From NCBI RefSeq assembly GCF_001275385.1, contig NZ_LGIW01000015.1, positions 868,001 through 932,000 of the forward strand: 64,000 bases of DNA, given 5' to 3'. This stretch comes from Exiguobacterium sp. BMC-KP. GTDB lineage: Bacteria > Bacillota > Bacilli > Exiguobacteriales > Exiguobacteriaceae. Below, in pieces: positions 16,030 through 24,075 of this stretch. Positions within the stretch are counted from its first letter, which is position 1. Each line of letters begins with the position of its first letter. Below the pieces are notes generated by a model. The model was not told where the DNA came from, did not search any database, and saw nothing but the letters and a program-made list of their open reading frames with translations. The position numbers and the translations under genes were made by a program.

Positions 16030-16998
16030 TTAGAGAAGTCGCTCCGCGATCAGCTGGTACGACTGCAATCGTTTTTCTTGATCAAAGGCATTGTTGATCA
16101 GTAAAAACTGATCCGTTTGATAACGCGTTGCTAATGCCTCAAGCTCGCGCGCAACAACGTCCGGTGTCCCGACAATCGCCCGCCGTCGATCTTTACGGAT
16201 CCGTTCCGCTTGAACGTCATTCCAGACCTTTGCTTCAGTCGAAGCAAACGACGGGACGATTGAATTCCCGAGTCGGACGCCTTGAATCCAGGCATCCTGT
16301 GTTCGAGCGAGACGTTCTGCTTCTTCTTGCGTCGGTGCACAGATGACGAAAACGCAGACGATGATGTCTGTTCCTCCTGCCTCGCGATAAGCAGCGAGTG
16401 TCTCTTCCCAACGATCCGGATTGATAAAGTGACCAAAAACGAGACCACGGTTTTGTTCTGCTGCAATCCGGGCGCTGCGTGGGGAAAGGCCCAGAATCGA
16501 GATCGGCGACGGTTGTCGGTCCCGTGGTGTTGTCTTGACGATCCGGTACGGGTGTCGATTCGATAAACCGTCTGTCAAAAAGCCCGCCGTTTCATTGACA
16601 AGTCGACTAAACTCAGCCGCTCGGTTTTCTTCTCCGTCCGTCAAAGCAAGTCGTGTCCGCTCGCTTCCACCTGGCGAATTGCCGATTCCAAGTTCGATCC
16701 GTCCTGGATAAAAGGCGTCGAGTGTCGCAAAACTCTCGGCGACTTTCAGGGGATGATACTGCGGTAGCAATACTCCACCTGAACCAAGTTTAATTGTCGC
16801 CGTCTTCGCACCCATCCGGGCGATGAACAACTCTGGTGCCGCACTGAGCAACCCATTCGTATTATGATGTTCGGCGAACCAGTACCGCTCATAACCAAGT
16901 CGCTCGGCTTCTATGACGAGTCGTTCCGTTGCTTCCATTGTGGCTTCGACCGTATCGCCCTCATGTAACGGTACTTGATCCAGTATTCCTAATCGCAT
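16030..16998 (-). CDS. Luciferase-like flavin monooxygenase
   Basis: 322 residues from ATG 16998 (AGGAGG 8 bases upstream). LLM-class TIM-barrel: N-terminal LGILDQVPL, RYWFAEHHNT (flavin-site histidines), LGSGGVLLPQYHPLKVAE, and GRIELGIGNSPGG. It is of the YwcH/YddN type that uses reduced FMN on unknown substrates. It lacks a neighbouring flavin reductase. Monocistronic. Confidence 0.9.
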   Translation of the reverse strand: MRLGILDQVPLHEGDTVEATMEATERLVIEAERLGYERYWFAEHHNTNGLLSAAPELFIARMGAKTATIKLGSGGVLLPQYHPLKVAESFATLDAFYPGRIELGIGNSPGGSERTRLALTDGEENRAAEFSRLVNETAGFLTDGLSNRHPYRIVKTTPRDRQPSPISILGLSPRSARIAAEQNRGLVFGHFINPDRWEETLAAYREAGGTDIIVCVFVICAPTQEEAERLARTQDAWIQGVRLGNSIVPSFASTEAKVWNDVQAERIRKDRRRAIVGTPDVVARELEALATRYQTDQFLLINNAFDQEKRLQSYQLIAERLL

Positions 16999-17060
16999 CA
17001 CGCATTCCTCCTCTACCCTTTAAGTGTAAGGGGTGGAGGAAGGGAGTTCAAAAACGAGGC

Positions 17061-17750
17061 TCAGACATGAACGAGACGGTCTTCGATGATGACGCCATCT
17101 CGCATCTCAATCGTTCGGTTCGCCCGTTCCGCAAGTGCCGGGTCGTGCGTGACGAATAACACGCCGCAGCCCTTTTCTTCGTTTAATGATCGTAAGAGAT
17201 TGAAAATGATTTCTCCCGTATCCGTATCGAGATTGCCCGTCGGCTCATCGGCAAGCAGCCATTTCGGTTCATGGACGAGTGCTCGCGCAACGGCGACACG
17301 TTGTTGTTGTCCACCAGAGAGTTGCGACGGCAAACTGCCTGCTTTATCAGCGAGACCGACTTGCGCGAGTAACTGCTCTGCGCGTTCTTTTTTATCATAT
17401 GGTACTTTCCGACCGAACAGTGGTGCCATGACATTTTCAAGCGCCGTCAGCGTCGGAATCAAATGAAACTGTTGGAAGATGAAGCCGATGTTCTCGAAGC
17501 GGAAGTCGGATAGTTCCTTACTTTTCAATTTGTTGATCGGTTTCCCGTCATAATGCAACTCCCCACTCGTCGGACGATCAAGCGTCCCGATCAAACTGAG
17601 TAACGTCGACTTTCCAGAACCCGATGGTCCGATGATCGAGATGAAGTCACCCGCTTCAAGTGTCACATCGATATCTTGTAACGCATGTGTCTCGACACCG
17701 TCTCCCGAAAATGATTTTCCCATCTGTTTGCATTGAAATGTTCCTTCCAT
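17061..17750 (-). CDS. Orphan ABC ATPase, MacB/LolD type
   Basis: 229 residues from ATG 17750 (GGAGGG upstream). Walker A GPSGSGKST, signature LSGGQQQRVAVARAL, Walker B WLLADEPTGNLD, H-loop FVTHD. It is strikingly like the ATPase at 34089: both carry FIFQQFHL, CGVLFVTHD and a final VxEDR. No permease gene is adjacent, so it may serve FtsX-type permeases encoded elsewhere, possibly those at 35605 and 38297. Confidence 0.88.
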   Translation of the reverse strand: MEGTFQCKQMGKSFSGDGVETHALQDIDVTLEAGDFISIIGPSGSGKSTLLSLIGTLDRPTSGELHYDGKPINKLKSKELSDFRFENIGFIFQQFHLIPTLTALENVMAPLFGRKVPYDKKERAEQLLAQVGLADKAGSLPSQLSGGQQQRVAVARALVHEPKWLLADEPTGNLDTDTGEIIFNLLRSLNEEKGCGVLFVTHDPALAERANRTIEMRDGVIIEDRLVHV

Positions 17751-17823
17751 ATGTAAGCCCTCCATATATTCGTGATACCGTACTATTCAAGAATATATTG
17801 GGAATTCCTTCTAAATGAAAGGA

Positions 17824-17862
17824 AATAAAAAACAGTATTCTTTAAAAACAAGAATACTGTCA
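17824..17862 (-). terminator. Terminator
   Basis: ACAGTATTCTT / AAGAATACTGT stem ending on the minus strand in a T run; the right arm touches the stop of the membrane protein gene. Confidence 0.85.
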
Positions 17863-18252
17863 AGAAATACGTGGTTGAATAGAAACGAAATTTTTACGAT
17901 AGGCAATCTCATACGGTAAGACGAACAACAGACAAGCAAGACCCGTGAATTGGATCATGCTACCGATTGGTGGTAAAGGTGACAAGGATGCCTCGTGCCA
18001 CGCTTCATATAAACCGATAAATAGAAACAAGACGACGGCACTCGTCGTCACATAGATGAGTAGACGAAGGGTTAACGGATAGTGGCGAACAATCCATAAC
18101 ATTGGTAAACCAAAGATAAAATAGGATAACGTCATCGCAAACGTCCCGAACTGATAGACGATTTCAAAGTCAATCGTCGTCAGGAACGAATACGCCGTGA
18201 ACGCTAAGAACGAAAGAATCGTCACGACAGCCGCATAACTGATCCAGCGCAT
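17860..18252 (-). CDS. Four-TM hypothetical membrane protein
   Basis: 130 residues with four hydrophobic segments (about 5-25, 37-54, 62-83, 97-116). I do not recognise the family. Nothing in it suggests a catalytic role. Monocistronic, divergent from the DUF4256 gene. Confidence 0.7.
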   Translation of the reverse strand: MRWISYAAVVTILSFLAFTAYSFLTTIDFEIVYQFGTFAMTLSYFIFGLPMLWIVRHYPLTLRLLIYVTTSAVVLFLFIGLYEAWHEASLSPLPPIGSMIQFTGLACLLFVLPYEIAYRKNFVSIQPRIS

Positions 18253-18448
18253 ACGGTTGGCTCCTCTCCTGAATGTCGTTCCTGTCCGCGCGATCGCGAC
18301 AGAAACCGGATATGTACAATTAGTGTAGGCAGTCCGATTTCATTTGTCAATTGTCTTTAGATTGACTTATTCAGTCAATGAATGATTGCGTTGGAAACGG
18401 ATTCATTGAATAATGGAAAAAATGGACTAGGAAAGTGAGGTTTTACCG

Positions 18449-18967
18449 ATGGATGAACAGCTAACGATGTTTCGTGACCGCTTTGAGGCCACTCCTGATC
18501 GCCATGATGGACTCTCGTATGATGAGGTCGAGACACGTCTGACATCTTCAAAACGAGCAGCACTTGTATGGATGGAACAAACAGGTGGCGAGCCGAATGT
18601 CGTAAAACTAGAAGGAAGACTTGTCATCACCGACACTGTCAAAGAGAGTCCAATTGGTCGACGGAGTGTCTGTTTTGACGAAGCCGCTCGTCTTAGTCGA
18701 AAGAAAAATGCCCCTGTTGCTAGTATTGAATCGTTGATCGAAACGTTCGACTTACACCTATTGACACCAGAACAATATCAAGAACTTCAGACACAGTTTT
18801 CGTTTGACGAAAAGACTTCCAGTTGGCTTGCGACACCAGACATGATCCATCAAAAAGGTGGCGCCTTGTTCGGAGATCGTCGTTACGAAACGACCTTCGT
18901 CTATCACAATGGGGCAGATTCCTATTATGCCAGTCGTGGATTTCGTGTCTTCCTTGAACTCGATTAA
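18449..18967 (+). CDS. DUF4256-family protein
   Basis: 172 residues that match my memory of DUF4256 throughout: an RFxxxxxRHxGLxxxxV opening, MEQTGGEPNVV, ESPIGRRSVCFDEAA, LLTPEQYQELQ, KTSSWLATP, GGALFGDRRYETTFVYHNGADSYYASRGFR. Function unknown; soluble. Sole gene of its unit, GAAAGTGAGG upstream, strong terminator downstream. Confidence 0.88.
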   Translation: MDEQLTMFRDRFEATPDRHDGLSYDEVETRLTSSKRAALVWMEQTGGEPNVVKLEGRLVITDTVKESPIGRRSVCFDEAARLSRKKNAPVASIESLIETFDLHLLTPEQYQELQTQFSFDEKTSSWLATPDMIHQKGGALFGDRRYETTFVYHNGADSYYASRGFRVFLELD

Positions 18968-18970
18968 ATG

Positions 18971-19004
18971 AAAACATTCCGCTCAAAATAGCGGAATGTT
19001 TTTT
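18971..19004 (+). terminator. Terminator
   Basis: AACATTCCGC / GCGGAATGTT stem followed by TTTTT. Confidence 0.9.
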
Positions 19005-19059
19005 GACAATTATAGGGAATAATACCCAATTATGATATGATGAGGCAAGAGTACGGGAG

Positions 19060-19947
19060 GTGAACATCATATTTGTGTTGGGATTGATTATTGGTAGTCT
19101 CGTAATGTTGCTTAGTTTTCGGTTATTTCGGCAGCAACAACCGGATACGATTGCGTTATGTAAAGATATCTTTTATGTGTTTGAAGTCCAGCCGGAATAT
19201 CGATTCCGATATATCAGTCCGTCCCTCGATGATCATATCGGCAAAGGGGTCGCAGCCGCGAGTTATATTGATCCGGATGAGTGTTTTGCCCGGATTCATC
19301 CAGAAGACATCGAGGTCTTAATGTCGAAGATTTCGGGTGACTGCGATTACGATCAGCCATTTCGCCAGCGCTGGCGGACAAATGACGGGACGTACATCTG
19401 GTTCGAAGAATATGCGACACCGATTCGTGAAAATGGACAGATCGTTGCCATTCAAGGTGTAATCCGCAACATTGATGACCAGTTAAAATCACAACAAGCG
19501 TTGCTTGCTCAATACCGAACGGATTCCTTAACGCGGCTCGGTAACCGACACGCCTTCAATGAAGTGGTTCGCAAATTGGATCAAGCGGAAACGACATATG
19601 GTCTGATTCTGCTTGACTTGAATGAACTAAAAGAACTGAACGACAGATTCGGTCATGCTGTCGGTGATGCATTACTGGAACAGACAGGACTCTGCATTCG
19701 TCGCTTAACGGATCATGGTTACCGGATTGGCGGCGACGAATTCGTCTTGATTGACTACAGTCCGTCCCTCACTTCTTTTGAATCGTTCGTCGAACACGTC
19801 CACTCGACGTTTGCGACGCACGAAATCGGACTCGCAATCGGTGCCGTCCATACGACAACAGGACGCCGAATCGACGACGTCCTGCATGAGGCAGATGCGC
19901 GGATGTATCAAGAGAAGATGAAGAAACGCTTAAGTCGACAATACTGA
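19060..19947 (+). CDS. Membrane PAS-GGDEF diguanylate cyclase
   Basis: Up to 295 residues: one N-terminal membrane segment (about 4-22), a PAS domain (35-145, FRYISPSLDDHIG...GVIRNID), then GGDEF (155-290). The active site is intact (RIGGDEF, 222-228) and an inhibitory I-site RLTD lies exactly five residues before it, so it should make c-di-GMP with product feedback. No EAL domain. The start is unclear: GTG 19060 lies inside its own GGGAGG site, the next GTG (19075) is 14 bases away, and better-spaced codons are ATC or ATA. Confidence 0.88.
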   Translation: MNIIFVLGLIIGSLVMLLSFRLFRQQQPDTIALCKDIFYVFEVQPEYRFRYISPSLDDHIGKGVAAASYIDPDECFARIHPEDIEVLMSKISGDCDYDQPFRQRWRTNDGTYIWFEEYATPIRENGQIVAIQGVIRNIDDQLKSQQALLAQYRTDSLTRLGNRHAFNEVVRKLDQAETTYGLILLDLNELKELNDRFGHAVGDALLEQTGLCIRRLTDHGYRIGGDEFVLIDYSPSLTSFESFVEHVHSTFATHEIGLAIGAVHTTTGRRIDDVLHEADARMYQEKMKKRLSRQY

Positions 19948-20619
19948 TTGACGCATCTTGCGTAACAACTCATTGAATCGCTCCGGTTGATCGAGATTCG
20001 CTGTATGCCCTGCTCCTTCGATTGGTAAAGCGGTGACGTTCGGCACGTGTGCCGTAACGAAAGCGGCTGCGTCAACTTCATAGTTTTCATTCGTCCCGTT
20101 CATGATGACGACCGGAAGCGTGATCGACTGCAGCATCGTCTCCGTCATTGTCGGGAAACGGAACGTCATCAAATCGAGGACTGCTCGTGCCGTCGTTTTC
20201 CAAGTCGGACCATGCAGTTGTTCGAACTGAAGCGCAATGTCCGGTGCATGCTGATCGATGTTGAGGAAATAGTCCCGTTGCTCGTGCATCAACGGTTCCA
20301 TCGCTTCCGGAATGAACGGTGAATAACCCGTCACGATAACACCTTCGAGTTCGACCGGTGGATCGAGTGCCAATTGCATCGCAAGCGTCGCCCCAAGCGA
20401 CAAGCCGAGAATCCATCCTGGACCTTCCTGTGCCATTCGTTCACGGATGGCATCTGTTGCTTGTTGTAAGTAATCGTCCGATGCTGGTTCCGTCGTGAAC
20501 CCGTGCCCTGGTAGATCAATCGGAACGAACGTAAAATCAGCCGCGAGAGCGGATAGTTGTGGTGCAAAATGTGTGTCTGCCGTGCCCATTAAGCCATGTA
20601 GTACATACAAGCGTGTCAT
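19930..20619 (-). CDS. Alpha/beta hydrolase
   Basis: 229 residues from ATG 20619, which overlaps the previous stop as ATGA and has GGAG upstream. Oxyanion segment LHGLMG, nucleophile elbow GLSLG (serine), terminal histidine in GAGHTANLDQPERF. It resembles the MenH-like small-molecule hydrolases; substrate unknown. Its 3' end overlaps the diguanylate cyclase gene by 18 bases, tail to tail. Confidence 0.88.
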   Translation of the reverse strand: MTRLYVLHGLMGTADTHFAPQLSALAADFTFVPIDLPGHGFTTEPASDDYLQQATDAIRERMAQEGPGWILGLSLGATLAMQLALDPPVELEGVIVTGYSPFIPEAMEPLMHEQRDYFLNIDQHAPDIALQFEQLHGPTWKTTARAVLDLMTFRFPTMTETMLQSITLPVVIMNGTNENYEVDAAAFVTAHVPNVTALPIEGAGHTANLDQPERFNELLRKMRQSVLST

Positions 20620-21461
20620 ACGGTAAACTCCTTCGGTTGATGTAGTGTCAAAATCGCGCTTGCGACGACGTCCGGACAATCATGATGCATTAGGTGTGAT
20701 GCGCCCGGAACGAACGTCACGTTCGCCTGATAGGATAGATTCGCCTGTCGCCGGATTAAATCCTGCCATTTATTTTCCATTCGTTCGAGTTCATCTTCCG
20801 GAAAACCGGCTGCCATCATCGTCTGGATCGATTTCGTTTTATCCCGACCGAGAACAGTCATCGGGAACCCAAGGTCGCGCATGAGTGGTTGAAGCGCCTT
20901 CGCATCAGTCTTCCACTTTGAAATGATGGCATGCATTGCCTGGTAATACGCTGGGTTCCAGTCCGTGCGGTCGTCACCATCCGGGAATCGATCGCGGAGG
21001 TCGGTTGCTGTCGCTAGCTCCGCGAATCGTTCGATCCAGACGGCGTCGTCCCCTTCTTGATCGAGTGTCGGTGTATCGAGCTGATCGAGTTCTTGTAAGT
21101 CAACGGATGTCGCATCAACGAGGACGAGTCCAGCTACATGCTCCGGCTGTCGTAAGGCAAAAGCTTGCGCGACGAGTCCACCGTAAGAATGTCCGACGAG
21201 TGTGACCGGAGTCGTGATGTCCGCCACATTAAGGATCTGTTCGATTTGCTGCAAGATGCCTGTCGTTCCGTTCATATAATCTTCCGACCATTCGTGCGGA
21301 TGGAAGCTGACGACCCGGTAGTCCAGTGCTAGTTTCGTCAGAATGTCCGACCAGTCCTGATACGTCCCACCAAGCGAGGGTAATAACAACAACGGTCGAC
21401 CTGTCGAACCGTTATCATAGTATGTCACTTGTTTCCCTTGTTGCTGAATCGTTCGTTCCAT
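20616..21461 (-). CDS. Alpha/beta hydrolase
   Basis: 281 residues from ATG 21461 (GGAG 9 bases upstream). Nucleophile elbow GHSYGG, catalytic histidine in GASHLMHHDCPD, oxyanion region LLPSLGGTYQDW. Similar in style to the hydrolase at 59595 (GHSYGG, FIHHDVPD). Co-transcribed and coupled with the hydrolase downstream. Substrate unknown. Confidence 0.88.
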   Translation of the reverse strand: MERTIQQQGKQVTYYDNGSTGRPLLLLPSLGGTYQDWSDILTKLALDYRVVSFHPHEWSEDYMNGTTGILQQIEQILNVADITTPVTLVGHSYGGLVAQAFALRQPEHVAGLVLVDATSVDLQELDQLDTPTLDQEGDDAVWIERFAELATATDLRDRFPDGDDRTDWNPAYYQAMHAIISKWKTDAKALQPLMRDLGFPMTVLGRDKTKSIQTMMAAGFPEDELERMENKWQDLIRRQANLSYQANVTFVPGASHLMHHDCPDVVASAILTLHQPKEFTV

Positions 21462-21500
21462 TAAAATCACTCCTCTATATTGTGAAAGGTGTTGTTGATC

Positions 21501-22169
21501 TTGATTCGTGCGCTATTGTTTGATTTAGACGAGACGTTACATGACCGAAGCGGGTCTCTTCCGTACTTTCTTGAGAACCAATATGAGCGTTTTTCAGCTT
21601 ACGTCTCGCATATTCCGCTAGACGAGTACGTCAGCGTCTTCCTAGAGCTTGATCAAGGCGGGCGGGTCTGGAAGGACGTCGTCTATGCTGAAATGATTTG
21701 TCGCTTCCAGTTGTCGCTTTCTGTTGAAGTACTGCTACACGACTACGTGACGCGTTACCCGACCTTCGCAAGTAGCTTTCCGGGAGTCGACGCCTTTTTT
21801 GCGCAATTACCGCCTGATCTACCGATTGGTTTGCTATCGAACGGTCGGACGACGTTTCAACGTGCAGTCCTTGAAGCGATTGGACTCACTTCTGCCTTTA
21901 CGCAAATCGGAATCTCGGAGCAAGAAGGCTTACGTAAACCGGATCCAGCGTTTTTCTTACGTGTGACAGACCGTTTAGGTGTTCGTCCAGAAGAGGTGCT
22001 GTTTGTTGGAGACAACTACGATCACGATATCTTACCGGCACGCGCACTCGGTATGCAGGCGATTTGGAAGCGCACGGGCGATGTTGCGTTGACCGACACA
22101 CACTTTTCGGACTGGCATCAGTTGCCGCTTCCGTTACAAAATCTTATTCCAAAGGAGATTCATCCATGA
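21501..22169 (+). CDS. HAD-family hydrolase
   Basis: 222 residues if started at TTG 21501, nine bases after AAAGGTG, giving the usual opening (M)IRALLFDLDETL; a GTG at 21489 is the in-frame alternative. Motifs: I FDLDET, II LLSNGR, III KPDPAFF, IV FVGDNYDHDI. A phosphatase of the YfnB/phosphoglycolate type. The next gene starts inside its stop codon (ATGA). Confidence 0.88.
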   Translation: MIRALLFDLDETLHDRSGSLPYFLENQYERFSAYVSHIPLDEYVSVFLELDQGGRVWKDVVYAEMICRFQLSLSVEVLLHDYVTRYPTFASSFPGVDAFFAQLPPDLPIGLLSNGRTTFQRAVLEAIGLTSAFTQIGISEQEGLRKPDPAFFLRVTDRLGVRPEEVLFVGDNYDHDILPARALGMQAIWKRTGDVALTDTHFSDWHQLPLPLQNLIPKEIHP

Positions 22170-22549
22170 CTGAACAGATTCGCCGTTTCCAACCTGAAGA
22201 TTTTGATCAGATTCATCGCTTGAACGAACAAGAAGGCTGGCAGGATCTCGTCGCTGAGAAAGAGCGGACGCGCCATGCATGGATCAATGCGAATGCCGCA
22301 TACGTCCTCGAATGCGACGGACAAGTCCTTGCTTATGTCCGCGCTTTATCGGATGGTTACGTGACGACGTTCGTCTGCGAGCTTCTCGTCAGTCGCAAGG
22401 CGCGCAAGCAAGGATACGGACAACAGTTGCTCAATTATCTGAAGCACACCTACCCGACTCGCATTGATCTACTGGCAACCCGTCAGTCTGCTCCTTTCTA
22501 TGAAGAGCAAGGATTTCGTGCTTTCCATGGTTTTCGTCAATCACAATGA
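22166..22549 (+). CDS. GNAT-family acetyltransferase
   Basis: 127 residues from ATG 22166 (ATGA overlap with the HAD gene, GGAG upstream). GNAT core: VCELLVSRKARKQGYGQQLLNYL (acetyl-CoA loop) and FYEEQGFRAF. Substrate unknown. Coupled to the HAD gene; its end overlaps the convergent GNAT gene by 9 bases. Confidence 0.87.
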   Translation: MTEQIRRFQPEDFDQIHRLNEQEGWQDLVAEKERTRHAWINANAAYVLECDGQVLAYVRALSDGYVTTFVCELLVSRKARKQGYGQQLLNYLKHTYPTRIDLLATRQSAPFYEEQGFRAFHGFRQSQ

Positions 22550-22978
22550 CGGTAACGACTTCGAGTAACTCGTACTCGTCACCCCGTAACCCATCGCCTG
22601 ATAAAAGTGATGGGCTGCTTCGCGTTCTGGGCGATTGCCACTATTCAGTAAGATAACAGTCGCTCCTCTCGCTTGTGCCCAGTCTTCCGCTGCTTGGATT
22701 AAGCGGCGACCTATTCCCCGTCGACGATGCGTCGCATTGACGACGAAAGCAACGATCCGGACATAGGTCGTATCATGCTCGAACGCTTGCGCCTGAAATA
22801 GACCGACGCAGCCGAGAAGGATCCCGTCTTCTTCTAGAACAAGCAAATCATAATCCGAATGACGCGTGACCCGCGTAAATCGTTCACGTAACACATTCTC
22901 GCTTGCCGGATATCCGAGCTGCGCGATTAAACCGACCAATTGCGGCAAATCGCTAGTTGTCCAGGACCGAACGTTCAT
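22541..22978 (-). CDS. GNAT-family acetyltransferase
   Basis: 145 residues; acetyl-CoA loop RRRGIGRRLIQAAEDWA preceded by IVAFVVNATH, then HFYQAMGYGV. Typical single-domain GNAT, substrate unknown. It may belong to the minus-strand run after the ECF unit (16-base gap). Confidence 0.87.
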   Translation of the reverse strand: MNVRSWTTSDLPQLVGLIAQLGYPASENVLRERFTRVTRHSDYDLLVLEEDGILLGCVGLFQAQAFEHDTTYVRIVAFVVNATHRRRGIGRRLIQAAEDWAQARGATVILLNSGNRPEREAAHHFYQAMGYGVTSTSYSKSLPSL

Positions 22979-22994
22979 CTCTCTTCCCTCCTTT

Positions 22995-23450
22995 TTACCG
23001 TTCTGGTGACAGAATCATCACCCGTTCTCGTCCCTCTTCCTGACCAACGACCAGCACGTGCTCAGACACTGGATCGTCGTTGACTCGATAGACGGTAAAC
23101 GCTTCGAGGTTCGACGAAAAATCAGATGTGTCTTGTTCCAGTCCCGTATCGTTCAAGACATCATCAGTAACACCAAGTCGTTTCCCTTTCAATTGTTGCC
23201 AGTCTAAATTCGTCATCTCTTTTGCTACTGTGTAAAACTGTTCATCATAATACATGCCGACCCTCATCGATTGCGATGATTGTTCGGGAATAGTCTCTTG
23301 TAAGGAACTAACACCGATGATTGTAAGACCGACGGCGAGAAAAGCGGCTTGTAGGGAACGCCGGCGTCGTTTCGCTTTCCGAATGCCTTGGACCGTTCGT
23401 TGTCTGACGGATGACGGTACATCAATCAAGATTGATCGCTCATGACTCAT
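22995..23450 (-). CDS. Single-pass membrane protein, putative anti-sigma factor
   Basis: 151 residues: a short basic cytoplasmic part (1-30, RKAKRRRR), one membrane segment (33-50) and an extracytoplasmic domain. It overlaps the ECF sigma gene as ATGA, the usual place of an anti-sigma factor, and the topology fits. I see no zinc-anti-sigma motif, so the role rests on context. Confidence 0.65.
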   Translation of the reverse strand: MSHERSILIDVPSSVRQRTVQGIRKAKRRRRSLQAAFLAVGLTIIGVSSLQETIPEQSSQSMRVGMYYDEQFYTVAKEMTNLDWQQLKGKRLGVTDDVLNDTGLEQDTSDFSSNLEAFTVYRVNDDPVSEHVLVVGQEEGRERVMILSPER

Positions 23451-23941
23451 AGGCTCATCCCCTTTTGTCGTCGACGTACTTTTTCGAGAGCGCGGTATAG
23501 TGTGCTTTTGATTGTACTCAGTGGAACGTCAAACATACTCGCGATTTCCTGCAAGGACAAATCCTCTTCATACCGCAAGTAAACGATTGAGCGTTCGGTC
23601 GGCTCGAGGATCTCGAGTAAATCCTTTAGATACAAACGATCAACGAGACGCTCTTCAAACGACGCGGTTGGGCTGCGTTCAACTGTCAACGGTTGAAACG
23701 ACGCACGTTGTTGCTTAAACGCACAATTCATCGTGATCCGCGTCAACCACGTCCTAAAATACGAGGCATTACGCAGACTCTTTCGGGCACGCCACGCTCG
23801 ATATGCGACCTCTTGGACGTTCTCGAGTGCTGCCGACTCTTCTTTCAAATAAATGAAAGAAATGCGGTATACATAGTCCTCTTCTGCAAATAACGCTGCT
23901 TCAAAGGCAGTATCCGATAATGCCCCTGACTTTCGAAACAC
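23447..23941 (-). CDS. ECF-type sigma factor
   Basis: 164 residues with region 2 (VYRISFIYLKEESAALENVQEVAYRAWRARKSLRNASYFRTWLTRITMN in outline) and region 4 (EPTERSIVYLRYEEDLSLQEIASMF...LSTIKSTLYRAL). Of the SigV/SigO-like group that directs cell-envelope responses. AAGGAGG is 7 bases from the ATG. An ECF-type promoter lies upstream, suggesting autoregulation, and the presumed anti-sigma gene follows with an ATGA overlap. Confidence 0.9.
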   Translation of the reverse strand: MFRKSGALSDTAFEAALFAEEDYVYRISFIYLKEESAALENVQEVAYRAWRARKSLRNASYFRTWLTRITMNCAFKQQRASFQPLTVERSPTASFEERLVDRLYLKDLLEILEPTERSIVYLRYEEDLSLQEIASMFDVPLSTIKSTLYRALEKVRRRQKGMSL

Positions 23942-23977
23942 ATCACTCGCCTCCTTTCTGCAATCACTCCCCTATTA

Positions 23978-24004
23978 GATACGCGTCACGTTAAAAAAGT
24001 TTCA
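23978..24004 (-). promoter_or_regulatory. ECF-type autoregulatory promoter
   Basis: On the minus strand: TGAAAC (23999-24004), 15 bases, CGTATC (23978-23983), a close match to TGAAAC-N15/16-CGTA promoters used by ECF sigma factors. Confidence 0.72.
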
Positions 24005-24075
24005 ATTTTTTCAAATTTTTCTTATAATTCCCTTTTCTTGCATGATTGAATTCGATAGGATGGGAAGCAGAGAGG

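Noticed and set aside
18270-18300. GC-rich near-palindrome around GCGCGATCGCG upstream of the four-TM gene
   Set aside because: Composition alone gives such matches; no second copy or regulator supports a site.
18362-18378. TTGACT-tattc-AGTCAA inverted repeat before the DUF4256 gene as an operator
   Set aside because: Short, single copy, no regulator gene nearby; kept only as a note.
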